Source: an uncultured beta proteobacterium (GTDB taxonomy: Bacteria; Pseudomonadota; Gammaproteobacteria; Burkholderiales; Rhodocyclaceae). Taken from it: a stretch of DNA of 14,552 nt. Numbering within the stretch: position 1 is the first letter of the stretch; every line of letters starts with the position of its first letter. Below the pieces are notes generated by a model. That model worked only from the letters and a program-made list of their open reading frames with translations, was not told the origin of the DNA and did no database searches. Below, one piece after another: positions 7,742 to 14,124 of the stretch. The stretch covers positions 1 through 14,552 of the forward strand of contig CAIZKA010000002.1 in assembly GCA_903933395.1 (NCBI GenBank). Reading direction: 5' to 3'. The position numbers were made by a program, and so were the translations under genes.

Positions 7742-8427
7742 AAGCGATGGTGCTGGCGGCCGGGCGCGGTGAGCGTATGCGGCCACTGACCGATCTCACG
7801 CCAAAACCTCTCTTGCCGGTGGCAGGCAAGCCGCTGATTGTCTGGCACCTCGAGCGCCTGGCGCGAGCCGGATTTTGCGATGTGGTCATCAATCACGCGC
7901 ATCTCGGTACGCAGATCGAGGACGCGCTCGGCGACGGATCGCGCTGGGGCTTGGCTATCGCCTATTCGCCCGAGCCCGAAGGAGCGCTGGAGACCGCAGG
8001 CGGCATCGCCAACGCGTTGCCGCTGCTCGGCCATGACGAGCCCTTCCTGGTGATCAACGGCGACATCTGGTGCGACTGGGATTTGACGCGGGCGACAACT
8101 GTGCTGACCCCCGGTGATCTTGCGCACCTGGTGCTGGTACCGAATCCGCCGCATCATCCGCAGGGCGACTTCGCGCTTTGCGGACGGGCGGTTGCCGGCG
8201 ACGCCGCAACCGGCGGCGCGCAGGGATGCACCTTCTCGGGCATCGGCGTCTATCGTCCGCAGATCTTTGCCGGCGTGCGGCGCGGGCAGCCGGCGAAACT
8301 GGCGCCGTTGCTGCGCGCGGCGATGGCCGAACGGCGCGTCTCCGGCGAGTTGCATGCGGGACGCTGGGTGGATGTCGGCACGCCGCAAAGGCTTGCGGAA
8401 CTGGACGCCAGCCTGCGCTCGCTATAA
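7738..8427 (+). CDS. murU: N-acetylmuramate alpha-1-phosphate uridylyltransferase MurU
   Basis: MurU transfers UMP from UTP to MurNAc-1-phosphate made by AmgK and yields UDP-MurNAc, so recycled wall sugar bypasses MurA, the fosfomycin target. The 229-residue protein is a single nucleotidyltransferase domain. Visible motifs are LAAGRGERMRPLT at 6-18 (nucleotide-binding loop), TPKPLLPVAGKP at 21-32 (K23 expected to contact phosphate), ETAGGI at 85-90, VINGDIWCD at 105-113 (D109 as metal ligand) and GRWVDVGTPQRL near the end. It lacks the left-handed beta-helix acetyltransferase domain of GlmU, which fits MurU. The ATG overlaps the amgK stop (ATGA), so translation is probably coupled. Its TAA stop lies inside a perfect TATAAT. 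Confidence 0.92.
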   Translation: MKAMVLAAGRGERMRPLTDLTPKPLLPVAGKPLIVWHLERLARAGFCDVVINHAHLGTQIEDALGDGSRWGLAIAYSPEPEGALETAGGIANALPLLGHDEPFLVINGDIWCDWDLTRATTVLTPGDLAHLVLVPNPPHHPQGDFALCGRAVAGDAATGGAQGCTFSGIGVYRPQIFAGVRRGQPAKLAPLLRAAMAERRVSGELHAGRWVDVGTPQRLAELDASLRSL

Positions 8428-8429
8428 TC
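8421..8429 (+). promoter_or_regulatory. candidate -10 promoter (TATAAT) for pepP, overlapping the murU stop
   Basis: GCTATAATC contains a consensus TATAAT at 8423-8428, and the murU stop TAA (8425-8427) is part of it. Only six bases separate it from the pepP ATG at 8435. A start seven bases downstream of the hexamer would fall on or beside that ATG and give a leaderless transcript. No good -35 is seen 16-18 bp upstream. Chance occurrence is possible, but the same GCTANAATC form precedes amgK and dusB. Confidence 0.4.
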
Positions 8430-8434
8430 AATCG

Positions 8435-9790
8435 ATGGACACTTCATCGCTTCCCGCCGGCCACGATTTCGCGCCGTATCACCAGCGCCGACTTTCGCTG
8501 ATCGAGCGGATGATTCGCAGCGGCGGCGGCGTGGCCCTGATCCCCACCGCGCCGGAGCAGCCGCGCAATCGCGACACGCACTTTCCCTACCGCGCCGACA
8601 GCTATTTCCAGTACCTGACCGGCTTCACCGAACCCGAGGCGGCGCTGGTGATCGTCGCCGGGCGTGACGACGAGCCAGCGCAATCTATCCTGTTCTGCCG
8701 CGAGAAAAATCTCGAGCGTGAAATCTGGGACGGCTTCCGTCACGGGCCCGAGGGTGCCCGCGAAGTTTTCGGTTTTGACGCCGCGCATGCCATCGGCGAA
8801 CTCGACGGCAAGCTGGCCGAACTGCTCGCCGATCAGCCGGCACTGTGGTTTTCCATCGGCCACGATGCCGGCTGGGACGGCCGCATCGCCGCCGCGCTGA
8901 ACAAGGTGCGTGCCGAAAGCCGCACGGGCAAGCGCGCGCCGGCGGCGATCCGCGATGTTCGCGCCGAGCTCGACGCCATGCGCCTGGTCAAGGATGATGT
9001 CGAGCTTGCCGTAATGCGCCGCGCCGCGGAGATTTCGACCGGCGCCCATGTTCGTGCCATGCGCTTCGTTGCTCCGGGTCGTTTCGAGTACGAAGTCGAG
9101 GCCGAACTGCTGCATGAATTCCGCCGCCGCGGTTGCGAATATCCCGCCTATACCTCGATCGTCGCCGGCGGCGCAAATGCCTGCGTATTGCATTACGTCG
9201 GCAACGACCAGGTGTTGCGCGACGGCGACCTGCTTTTGATCGACGCCGGCGGCGAACTCGGCGGCTACGCTTCCGACATCACGCGCTGCTTTCCGGTGAA
9301 CGGGCGTTTCAGCGGTCCGCAGGCCGACGTCTACGACCTGGTGCTCGACGCGCAGGCCGCGGCGATCGCGGCGGTGCGCCCCGGCGCCACTTTCGTCGAC
9401 CCGCACGAGGCGGCGCTGAAGGTGCTGGCGCAGGGCATGCTCGACCTGAAACTTTTGTCCGGGTCGCTGGATGCCGTGATCGAGTCTGAGAGCTACAAGC
9501 GTTTCTTCATGCACCGCACCAGCCACTGGCTGGGCAAGGACGTGCACGATGCCGGCGAATACAAGGAGGGCGAACATTGGGCGCCGCTGGCGCCGGGCAT
9601 GGTGCTCACCATCGAACCCGGCTGCTACATCCGCCCGGCCGACGATGTGCCCGAGGCCTTCTGGAACATCGGCGTGCGCATCGAGGACGATGCCGTGGTG
9701 ACGGCCGCGGGTTGCGAGATCATCACCGCCGCCGCGCCGAAGAAGATCGCCGACATCGAAGCCCTGATGCGGGATGCCCGTGGCACCTGA
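8435..9790 (+). CDS. pepP: Xaa-Pro aminopeptidase (aminopeptidase P, PepP)
   Basis: PepP removes an N-terminal residue that precedes proline and is a cytoplasmic di-manganese 'pita-bread' enzyme of peptidase family M24B. The 451-residue product is close to the 441 of E. coli. The N-terminal domain (about 10-175) includes the conserved RADSYFQYLTGF. In the catalytic domain all five metal ligands can be placed: D270 (LLLIDAGGE), D281 (ASDITRCF), H364 (RTSHWLGKDVHDAG), E394 (LTIEPGCYI) and E417 (GVRIEDD), together with H253 (VLHYVGND) and H371. The ATG at 8435 is chosen because the family's N-terminal helix (YHQRRLSLIERM) begins just after it; a longer frame upstream is the murU shadow. No Shine-Dalgarno precedes it. 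Its 3' end overlaps the next gene by 17 bp, the pepP-ubiH order also seen in E. coli. Confidence 0.96.
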   Translation: MDTSSLPAGHDFAPYHQRRLSLIERMIRSGGGVALIPTAPEQPRNRDTHFPYRADSYFQYLTGFTEPEAALVIVAGRDDEPAQSILFCREKNLEREIWDGFRHGPEGAREVFGFDAAHAIGELDGKLAELLADQPALWFSIGHDAGWDGRIAAALNKVRAESRTGKRAPAAIRDVRAELDAMRLVKDDVELAVMRRAAEISTGAHVRAMRFVAPGRFEYEVEAELLHEFRRRGCEYPAYTSIVAGGANACVLHYVGNDQVLRDGDLLLIDAGGELGGYASDITRCFPVNGRFSGPQADVYDLVLDAQAAAIAAVRPGATFVDPHEAALKVLAQGMLDLKLLSGSLDAVIESESYKRFFMHRTSHWLGKDVHDAGEYKEGEHWAPLAPGMVLTIEPGCYIRPADDVPEAFWNIGVRIEDDAVVTAAGCEIITAAAPKKIADIEALMRDARGT

Positions 9791-10877
9791 AAAAAGTCCG
9801 GCTGTCGCGATAGTAGGTGGTGGGCCGGCTGGAATGACTCTGGCTCTGGCACTGAGACTCCATGGCATCAACGCCGAAATCTTCGAGGCCCGGGAACGCG
9901 CCGCCGTGCGCCGCGATCCGCGCGTGCTGGCCTTGTCCGATGGCGCGCGGCAGATCCTCGACTGGCTCGGCGTCTGGTCCGGTCTGCCGGCGACGCCGAT
10001 AGAAACAATCCATATTTCGCAGCGTGGCGGTTTCGGTCGCACGGTCCTGCGTGCAGGCGAGATGGAGGTCAAGGCGCTGGGCTGGGTTTTGCCGGCATCT
10101 GATCTGATCGCCGCGCTGGACGCTGCCCTGAACGCGGCTGGCATCGCCTATATGGAAAACACAAGAGTCGGTGCCGGCGATACGGCGCACTTCAAGCTCA
10201 CCGCGTTTGCCGAGGGCGCCGTCGACCCCGATGCCGGCAAGAGGCGGGATTACGCCCAGCATGCCGTGCTGTGCAGCGTGACTGTGGCGGCACCGCATCA
10301 CAATGTCGCCTGGGAGCGTTTTACCAATGATGGCCCCGTGGCGCTGTTGCCGCTCGGTGACCGCTATTCGGTGGTGCTCACCTGCGCCGATGACGTCCTG
10401 GAAAAAATCATGTCGCTCGACGACGCGGCGTTTCTCGCGCAACTGCAGCAACGCTTCGGCATGCGCCACCGCTTTACCGCGACGACTCCGCGCGTCGCCT
10501 ACCCTCTGGGTTTGCGCTACCGGCAGGATCCGGCCGGCGAGCGCCAGGTCTGGCTGGGCAATGCGGCGCAGACCTTGCATCCGGTCGCGGGTCAGGGTTT
10601 CAACCTGGCGCTGCGCGACATCTGGGAACTGGCGCAGCACGCGGGGGCCGCTGCCGATCCGGGCGCCCCCGAGGTTCTTGCCGCCTATGCGCGCGGCCGC
10701 CAGGCGGATCGTCGAGGAGCGATCGCCTTCACGGACTTGCTGATCGATGGCTTTGCTTCCGACTTTGCGCCATTGAAACATGCGCGTGGCGCCGGCCTTC
10801 TGATGCTTGACCTGTTTCCGGCACTGAGAGCCTTCGTCGCCAAGCGAATGGTTTACGGTGCCCGTGCCTGGCCCTGA
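9774..10877 (+). CDS. ubiH: UbiH/UbiF/COQ6-family FAD-dependent hydroxylase, short form
   Basis: Members of this family hydroxylate the aromatic ring of ubiquinone precursors with FAD, NAD(P)H and O2 at the membrane. Seen here: the FAD-binding VAIVGGGPAGMTLALAL at 11-27, DPRVLALSDGARQIL at 48-62, RFTNDGPVALLPLGDR at 182-197, and the second FAD motif LGNAAQTLHPVAGQGFNLALRD at 261-282, a strong UbiH-family signature. The protein has 367 residues against about 390 in E. coli UbiH. The loss is mostly between residues 130 and 160, where the family's DG motif (AADG in E. coli UbiH) appears as FAEG at 145-148. It overlaps pepP by 17 bp; a GTG two codons in is another possible start. The pepP neighbour favours UbiH, but UbiF-, UbiL- or UbiM-type regioselectivity cannot be excluded, nor can reduced activity. 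Confidence 0.8.
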   Translation: MPVAPEKSPAVAIVGGGPAGMTLALALRLHGINAEIFEARERAAVRRDPRVLALSDGARQILDWLGVWSGLPATPIETIHISQRGGFGRTVLRAGEMEVKALGWVLPASDLIAALDAALNAAGIAYMENTRVGAGDTAHFKLTAFAEGAVDPDAGKRRDYAQHAVLCSVTVAAPHHNVAWERFTNDGPVALLPLGDRYSVVLTCADDVLEKIMSLDDAAFLAQLQQRFGMRHRFTATTPRVAYPLGLRYRQDPAGERQVWLGNAAQTLHPVAGQGFNLALRDIWELAQHAGAAADPGAPEVLAAYARGRQADRRGAIAFTDLLIDGFASDFAPLKHARGAGLLMLDLFPALRAFVAKRMVYGARAWP

Positions 10878-10927
10878 AGTTCCGCAGCACCCGATAAAAA
10901 GCCTCGATTACCGCCAGCGCGCTTTGC

Positions 10928-10936
10928 GCTAAAATC
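10928..10936 (+). promoter_or_regulatory. candidate -10 promoter for dusB-fis
   Basis: GCTAAAATC contains TAAAAT at 10930-10935, with the same flanks as the amgK element (GCTAnAATCGCG). A start near 10942 would leave a leader of about 27 nt before the dusB ATG. No strong -35 is evident. The 91-bp gap between ubiH and dusB holds no other clear signal apart from a weak 5-bp stem (AGCGC/GCGCT) just upstream of the hexamer. Confidence 0.5.
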
Positions 10937-10968
10937 GCGCCCTCACCCATCCGCACTTTTTTCCCGAC

Positions 10969-11991
10969 ATGGACTTCCTCGGCTTTCAGTTGCGCAACAA
11001 CCTGTTTGTCGCGCCCATGGCCGGAGTTACGGATCGTCCTTTCCGCCAGTTGTGCAAGACGCTCGGCGCGGGACTGGCGGTGTCCGAAATGGTGACCTCC
11101 AACTCCCTGCTCTATGGCAGCGCCAAGACGCGGCGCCGGGCCGACCATGAAGGCGAGGTCGACCCGATCTCGGTGCAGATCGCCGGCGCCGATCCTTCGA
11201 TGATGGCGCAGGCGGCACGCTACAACGCCGACAACGGTGCGCAGATCATCGACATCAACATGGGCTGCCCGGCGAAGAAGATCTGCAACGTCATGGCCGG
11301 ATCGGCCCTGATGCAGAACGAGCCGCTGGTCGCGGAAATCCTCGAAGCGGTGGTGGCCGCCGTGCCGGATACTCCGGTGACGCTCAAGTTCCGCACCGGC
11401 TGGAATCGCGACAATCGCAACGCGCCGGCCATCGCCCGCATCGCCGAGGAATCCGGCATCCGCGCCATCGCCATCCACGGCCGCACCCGTGCCGACCAGT
11501 ACATGGGTTGTGCGGAATACGACACGATTGCCCTGGTCAAGTCGCAGGTGAAGATTCCGGTGATCGCCAACGGCGATATCGATACGCCGCAGAAGGCCCG
11601 CTTCGTCCTCGACTACACCGGCGCCGACGGAGTCATGATCGGGCGTGCGGTGCAGGGGCGGCCCTGGTTGTTTCGCGAGATCGAGCACTTCCTGGCCACA
11701 GGCACGGAATTGGCGCCGCCGCGCGTGGAAGAGATACACGGCATCCTGCGCAGCCACCTGGCCGAGCTCTACGGTTTCTACGGCGAAGAGACAGGGGTGC
11801 GGATTGCGCGCAAGCACATCAGCTGGTACACCAAGGGACTGGTCGGCGCAGCGCATTTCCGTCATGCCATGAACCAGTTGCAGACGGTGCGCGAACAACT
11901 GGATGCCACCGACGAATTCTTCCTCGTCGACGCGGCGGCCAACGAGCGTCTTCGTTACGAGGGGCGCGACCTGGAGATGAAAGCCGCATGA
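10969..11991 (+). CDS. dusB: tRNA-dihydrouridine synthase B (DusB)
   Basis: DusB reduces specific uridines in the D-loop of tRNA to dihydrouridine with FMN and NADPH. The 340-residue product starts MDFLGFQLRNNLFVAPMAGVTDRPFR, the N-terminus expected for DusB. Other marks: the catalytic cysteine C100 in NMGCPAKKICN, K139 in LKFRTGWN, the FMN/substrate segment IHGRTRADQYMG near 168-179, VIANGDI, and the phosphate-binding GADGVMIGRAVQGRPWLFREI. Length and cysteine number agree with E. coli DusB. Its ATG matches the conserved N-terminus although there is no Shine-Dalgarno. The stop overlaps the fis start by 4 bp, reproducing the dusB-fis operon known from enteric bacteria. Confidence 0.97.
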   Translation: MDFLGFQLRNNLFVAPMAGVTDRPFRQLCKTLGAGLAVSEMVTSNSLLYGSAKTRRRADHEGEVDPISVQIAGADPSMMAQAARYNADNGAQIIDINMGCPAKKICNVMAGSALMQNEPLVAEILEAVVAAVPDTPVTLKFRTGWNRDNRNAPAIARIAEESGIRAIAIHGRTRADQYMGCAEYDTIALVKSQVKIPVIANGDIDTPQKARFVLDYTGADGVMIGRAVQGRPWLFREIEHFLATGTELAPPRVEEIHGILRSHLAELYGFYGEETGVRIARKHISWYTKGLVGAAHFRHAMNQLQTVREQLDATDEFFLVDAAANERLRYEGRDLEMKAA

Positions 11992-12218
11992 GCAACGAAA
12001 TCCACGACTGCGTGCGTCGCACCCTCAATCGCTATTTCCGCGATCTCGACGGCCAGGCGCCGCATGCCGTGTACGACATGGTGCTGAAATGCGTCGAACG
12101 GCCGATGCTGGAAGTCGTGATGAAACAGGCGGAAGGCAACCAGACCATCGCCGCGGAAATGCTGGGCATCAGTCGCGGCACCTTGCGCCGCATGCTGGTC
12201 GAGCACGAATTGCTCTAA
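11988..12218 (+). CDS. fis: Fis-family nucleoid-associated DNA-binding protein, short form
   Basis: Fis is a homodimeric DNA-bending protein that shapes the nucleoid and activates rRNA and other growth-related promoters. The 76-residue product aligns from about residue 25 of the 98-residue E. coli protein to its end. The helical core CVERPMLEVVMKQAEGNQT is followed by the helix-turn-helix AAEMLGISRGTLRRML at about 55-70, with the DNA-contacting R-T-R-R pattern retained. The N-terminal beta-hairpin arm of E. coli Fis, needed for activating Hin/Gin invertases, is absent. The ATG overlaps the dusB stop (ATGA), and a weak GGAG lies 11 bp upstream; no in-frame upstream start would restore an arm without running into dusB. 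Short Fis proteins of this kind are what I expect in betaproteobacteria. Confidence 0.93.
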   Translation: MSNEIHDCVRRTLNRYFRDLDGQAPHAVYDMVLKCVERPMLEVVMKQAEGNQTIAAEMLGISRGTLRRMLVEHELL

Positions 12219-12286
12219 CGCTCATGGCACCGAGTGTCAGCCGCTGAAGATGAAACACAACGCGAAAACAAAGTTTCAGCGAAGGC

Positions 12287-12309
12287 TAACGCCGGCATCA
12301 TCGGCGTTA
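12287..12309 (+). repeat. stem-loop with an 8-bp perfect stem downstream of fis
   Basis: TAACGCCG (12287-12294) and CGGCGTTA (12302-12309) are exact reverse complements around a 7-nt loop. No T-run follows, so it is not a canonical intrinsic terminator. It could stabilise the 3' end of the dusB-fis transcript. Confidence 0.5.
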
Positions 12310-12355
12310 AGCGCCGCAGCCGTAGCTAAAAGCCAATTATTCGCCCGCCCCCCTT

Positions 12356-12380
12356 CCCCCCTCGCGGGGGGTTACTTTTT
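12356..12380 (+). terminator. terminator-like C6/G6 hairpin with T-rich tail
   Basis: Six C (12356-12361), loop TCGC, six G (12366-12371), then TTACTTTTT (12372-12380). The pure G/C stem followed by a T-rich tail fits an intrinsic terminator for dusB-fis, 138 bp past the fis stop. A second C6 run at 12348-12353 could pair with the same G6. A short GCGCG/CGCGC stem (12382-12394) with TTTGT after it follows directly. Confidence 0.55.
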
Positions 12381-12435
12381 GGCGCGCTACGCGCGTTTGT
12401 CACAGGGGGCTCCGTACCAAGTACTTCACGTTACC

Positions 12436-12440
12436 GAGGG
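12436..12440 (+). promoter_or_regulatory. ribosome binding site of purH
   Basis: GAGGG lies six bases before the purH ATG at 12447. It fixes that start and contrasts with amgK, pepP and dusB, which have no such site. Confidence 0.75.
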
Positions 12441-12446
12441 TTTTCA

Positions 12447-14027
12447 ATGAAAGTTACACAGGCGCTGATCAGCGTTTCCGACAAGCGCGGCGCAGTCGAC
12501 TTTGCCCGTGGTCTGGCCCAGCTTGGCATCAAGCTGCTCTCCACCGGCGGCACCGCCAAGCTGTTGCGTGACGCCGGCCTCGACGTCACCGATGTCTCCG
12601 ACTACACCGGCTTTCCCGAAATGCTCGACGGCCGCGTCAAGACCCTGCATCCCAAGGTGCATGGCGGCATCCTCGGCCGGCGCGACCTGCCCGAACATCT
12701 GGCCGTCATGGCGCAGCACGGTATTCCGGCGATCGACCTGGTGGTGGTGAATCTCTATCCCTTCCGCGAGACCGTGGCCAAGCCCGGCTGCACGCTCGAC
12801 GATGCGATCGAGAACATCGACATCGGCGGCCCGACCATGGTGCGCGCCGCGGCGAAGAACCACGGCAACGACCAGGGCGGCGTCGGCGTCATCACCGACC
12901 CCGAGGATTACTCGCCGGTGCTCGACGAGCTCAAGTCCGGCGGCACATTGTCCTGGAAGACGCGCTTTGCCCTGGCGAAAAAGGCCTTCACGCACACCGC
13001 CCGCTACGACTCGGCGATCGCCAACTGGCTTACCTCGCTCGACGAAGAGAACAAGCCCGGCGTTTTTCCGGACAGGCTGCAGTTGGCGTTCGACAAGGTG
13101 GAGACTCTGCGCTACGGCGAGAACCCGCACCAGCAGGCTGCCTTCTATCGCGAGACGGCCGTTGTTCCCGGCAGCATCGCCAGTTATCAGCAGATCCAGG
13201 GCAAGGAACTGTCCTACAACAACATCGCCGATGCCGATGCGGCATGGGAATGTGTCAAGGCTTTCGATGCCGCCATCGCGCCCGCCGCCTGTGTCATCGT
13301 CAAGCACGCCAATCCCTGCGGCGTCGCGGTCGGCGCCAATGCCGAGGAAACCTATCGCAAGGCCTTCAAGACCGACCCGACCTCGGCCTTCGGCGGCATC
13401 ATTGCCTTCAACGTAGTGATCGACAAGGCGGCGGCCGAAGCCATTGCCGGCCAGTTTGCCGAAGTCATCATCGCGCCTGAAATCACCGCCGAAGCGCGTG
13501 CCGTTTTCGCCGCCAAGCAAAATCTGCGCGTTCTCGTCGTGCCGCTGGGCAAGGTGGCCGGGGTTTTCGACTACAAGCGCGTCGGCGGCGGACTGCTGCT
13601 GCAAAGTGCCGACGAGGCGCGCATCGGCCAGGCCGACGTCAAGGTGGTGACCAAGCGGGCGCCTACGCCTCAGGAAATGGCTGATTTGCTGTTCGCCTGG
13701 CGTGTCGCCAAGTACGTCAAGTCCAATGCCATCGTCTATTGCAAGGATGCGATGACCGTCGGCGTCGGCGCCGGGCAGATGAGCCGTGTCGACTCGGCCC
13801 GCATCGCCGCGATCAAGGCCGAGAACAACGGCCTGACGGTGGTCGGCTGCGTGGCGGCATCGGATGCCTTCTTCCCCTTCCGCGACGGCCTCGACGTGCT
13901 GGCCAAGGCCGGAGCGACGGCCGTGATCCAGCCCGGCGGCTCGGTGCGCGATGCCGAAGTCATCGCCGCGGCAGACGAGCAGAACCTGGCGATGGTGTTC
14001 ACCGGTTTCCGGCACTTCAGGCATTGA
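12447..14027 (+). CDS. purH: bifunctional AICAR formyltransferase / IMP cyclohydrolase PurH
   Basis: PurH performs the last two steps of purine synthesis: AICAR plus 10-formyl-tetrahydrofolate to FAICAR, then ring closure to IMP. The 526-residue length is typical. The N-terminal cyclohydrolase (MGS-like) domain shows ALISVSDKRGAVDFARGL at 6-23, LLSTGGTAKLL at 30-40 and GRVKTLHPKVHGGIL at 62-76, with K66 in the catalytic position. The formyltransferase part shows ELSYNNIADADAAWE, the catalytic VKHANPCGVAVG (K286, H287), KSNAIVYCKDAMTVGVGAGQMSRVDS, and the terminal IQPGGSVRDAEVI and FTGFRHFRH. A GAGGG ribosome site supports the start. The gene contains almost no TTA, CTA or TCA codons, which is why its opposite strand is open over the same length. 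purD follows after 97 bp, so the two probably form a purine operon. Confidence 0.98.
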   Translation: MKVTQALISVSDKRGAVDFARGLAQLGIKLLSTGGTAKLLRDAGLDVTDVSDYTGFPEMLDGRVKTLHPKVHGGILGRRDLPEHLAVMAQHGIPAIDLVVVNLYPFRETVAKPGCTLDDAIENIDIGGPTMVRAAAKNHGNDQGGVGVITDPEDYSPVLDELKSGGTLSWKTRFALAKKAFTHTARYDSAIANWLTSLDEENKPGVFPDRLQLAFDKVETLRYGENPHQQAAFYRETAVVPGSIASYQQIQGKELSYNNIADADAAWECVKAFDAAIAPAACVIVKHANPCGVAVGANAEETYRKAFKTDPTSAFGGIIAFNVVIDKAAAEAIAGQFAEVIIAPEITAEARAVFAAKQNLRVLVVPLGKVAGVFDYKRVGGGLLLQSADEARIGQADVKVVTKRAPTPQEMADLLFAWRVAKYVKSNAIVYCKDAMTVGVGAGQMSRVDSARIAAIKAENNGLTVVGCVAASDAFFPFRDGLDVLAKAGATAVIQPGGSVRDAEVIAAADEQNLAMVFTGFRHFRH

Positions 14028-14036
14028 AACTCGTTT

Positions 14037-14109
14037 GCCACAGAGGACACAGAGAGCACAGAGAAGTTCTTTTCCTGCTTCTCTCTGTGTTCTCTGTGAT
14101 CTCTGTGGC
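14037..14109 (+). repeat. large imperfect inverted repeat built of CACAGAG units
   Basis: The left arm (14037-14064) holds three CACAGAG units at 14039, 14048 and 14057, exactly 9 bp apart. The right arm (14082-14109) holds three CTCTGTG units at 14083, 14092 and 14101, also 9 bp apart. Paired, the arms give 25 Watson-Crick pairs, two G-U pairs and one A-A mismatch around a pyrimidine-rich 17-nt loop. It fills most of the purH-purD spacer and stops just before the purD ribosome site. No T-run follows, so it is not a standard terminator. Similar CACAGAG-rich intergenic sequences occur, to my recollection, in many unrelated bacteria, which suggests a dispersed repeat. Confidence 0.9.
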
Positions 14110-14113
14110 TAAA

Positions 14114-14117
14114 AAGG
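14114..14117 (+). promoter_or_regulatory. ribosome binding site of purD
   Basis: AAGG lies seven bases before the purD ATG and four bases after the right arm of the CACAGAG hairpin ends, so ribosome loading could be affected by that structure. Confidence 0.6.
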
Positions 14118-14124
14118 TCTTTTC

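Larger units (their letters stand above)
12219..12446 (+). other. intergenic region between fis and purH
   Basis: This 228-bp stretch holds two stem-loops and the purH ribosome site. The 66-codon open frame at 12250-12450 has no recognisable homology, runs through both hairpins and into purH, and is probably not a gene. I find no purine riboswitch core and no convincing -35/-10 pair for purH, although a promoter downstream of the terminator-like hairpin would be expected. Confidence 0.6.

Noticed and set aside
8444..10144. 566-codon minus-strand frame opposite pepP and the UbiH-like gene
   Set aside because: The plus-strand enzymes have all catalytic motifs in place; the antisense product is low-complexity and Arg/Ala/Gly-rich.
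12219..12446. Purine (guanine/PRPP/ZTP) riboswitch ahead of purH
   Set aside because: I could not find the conserved core elements of these riboswitches, only simple hairpins and a normal ribosome site.
12250..12450. 66-codon open frame between fis and purH
   Set aside because: It runs through two hairpins and a homopolymer tract, overlaps the purH start, has no clear ribosome site and resembles no known protein.
12444..14024. 526-codon open frame on the minus strand exactly mirroring purH
   Set aside because: It arises because purH, in GC-biased codon use, lacks in-register TTA, CTA and TCA codons. The translation is Gly/Asp/Val/His-rich with no recognisable domain, while purH on the plus strand is unmistakable.
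14039..14107. Possible CRISPR array from the regularly spaced CACAGAG units
   Set aside because: Units are 7 bp with 2-bp gaps, inverted between halves, without spacers of CRISPR size and without cas genes nearby.
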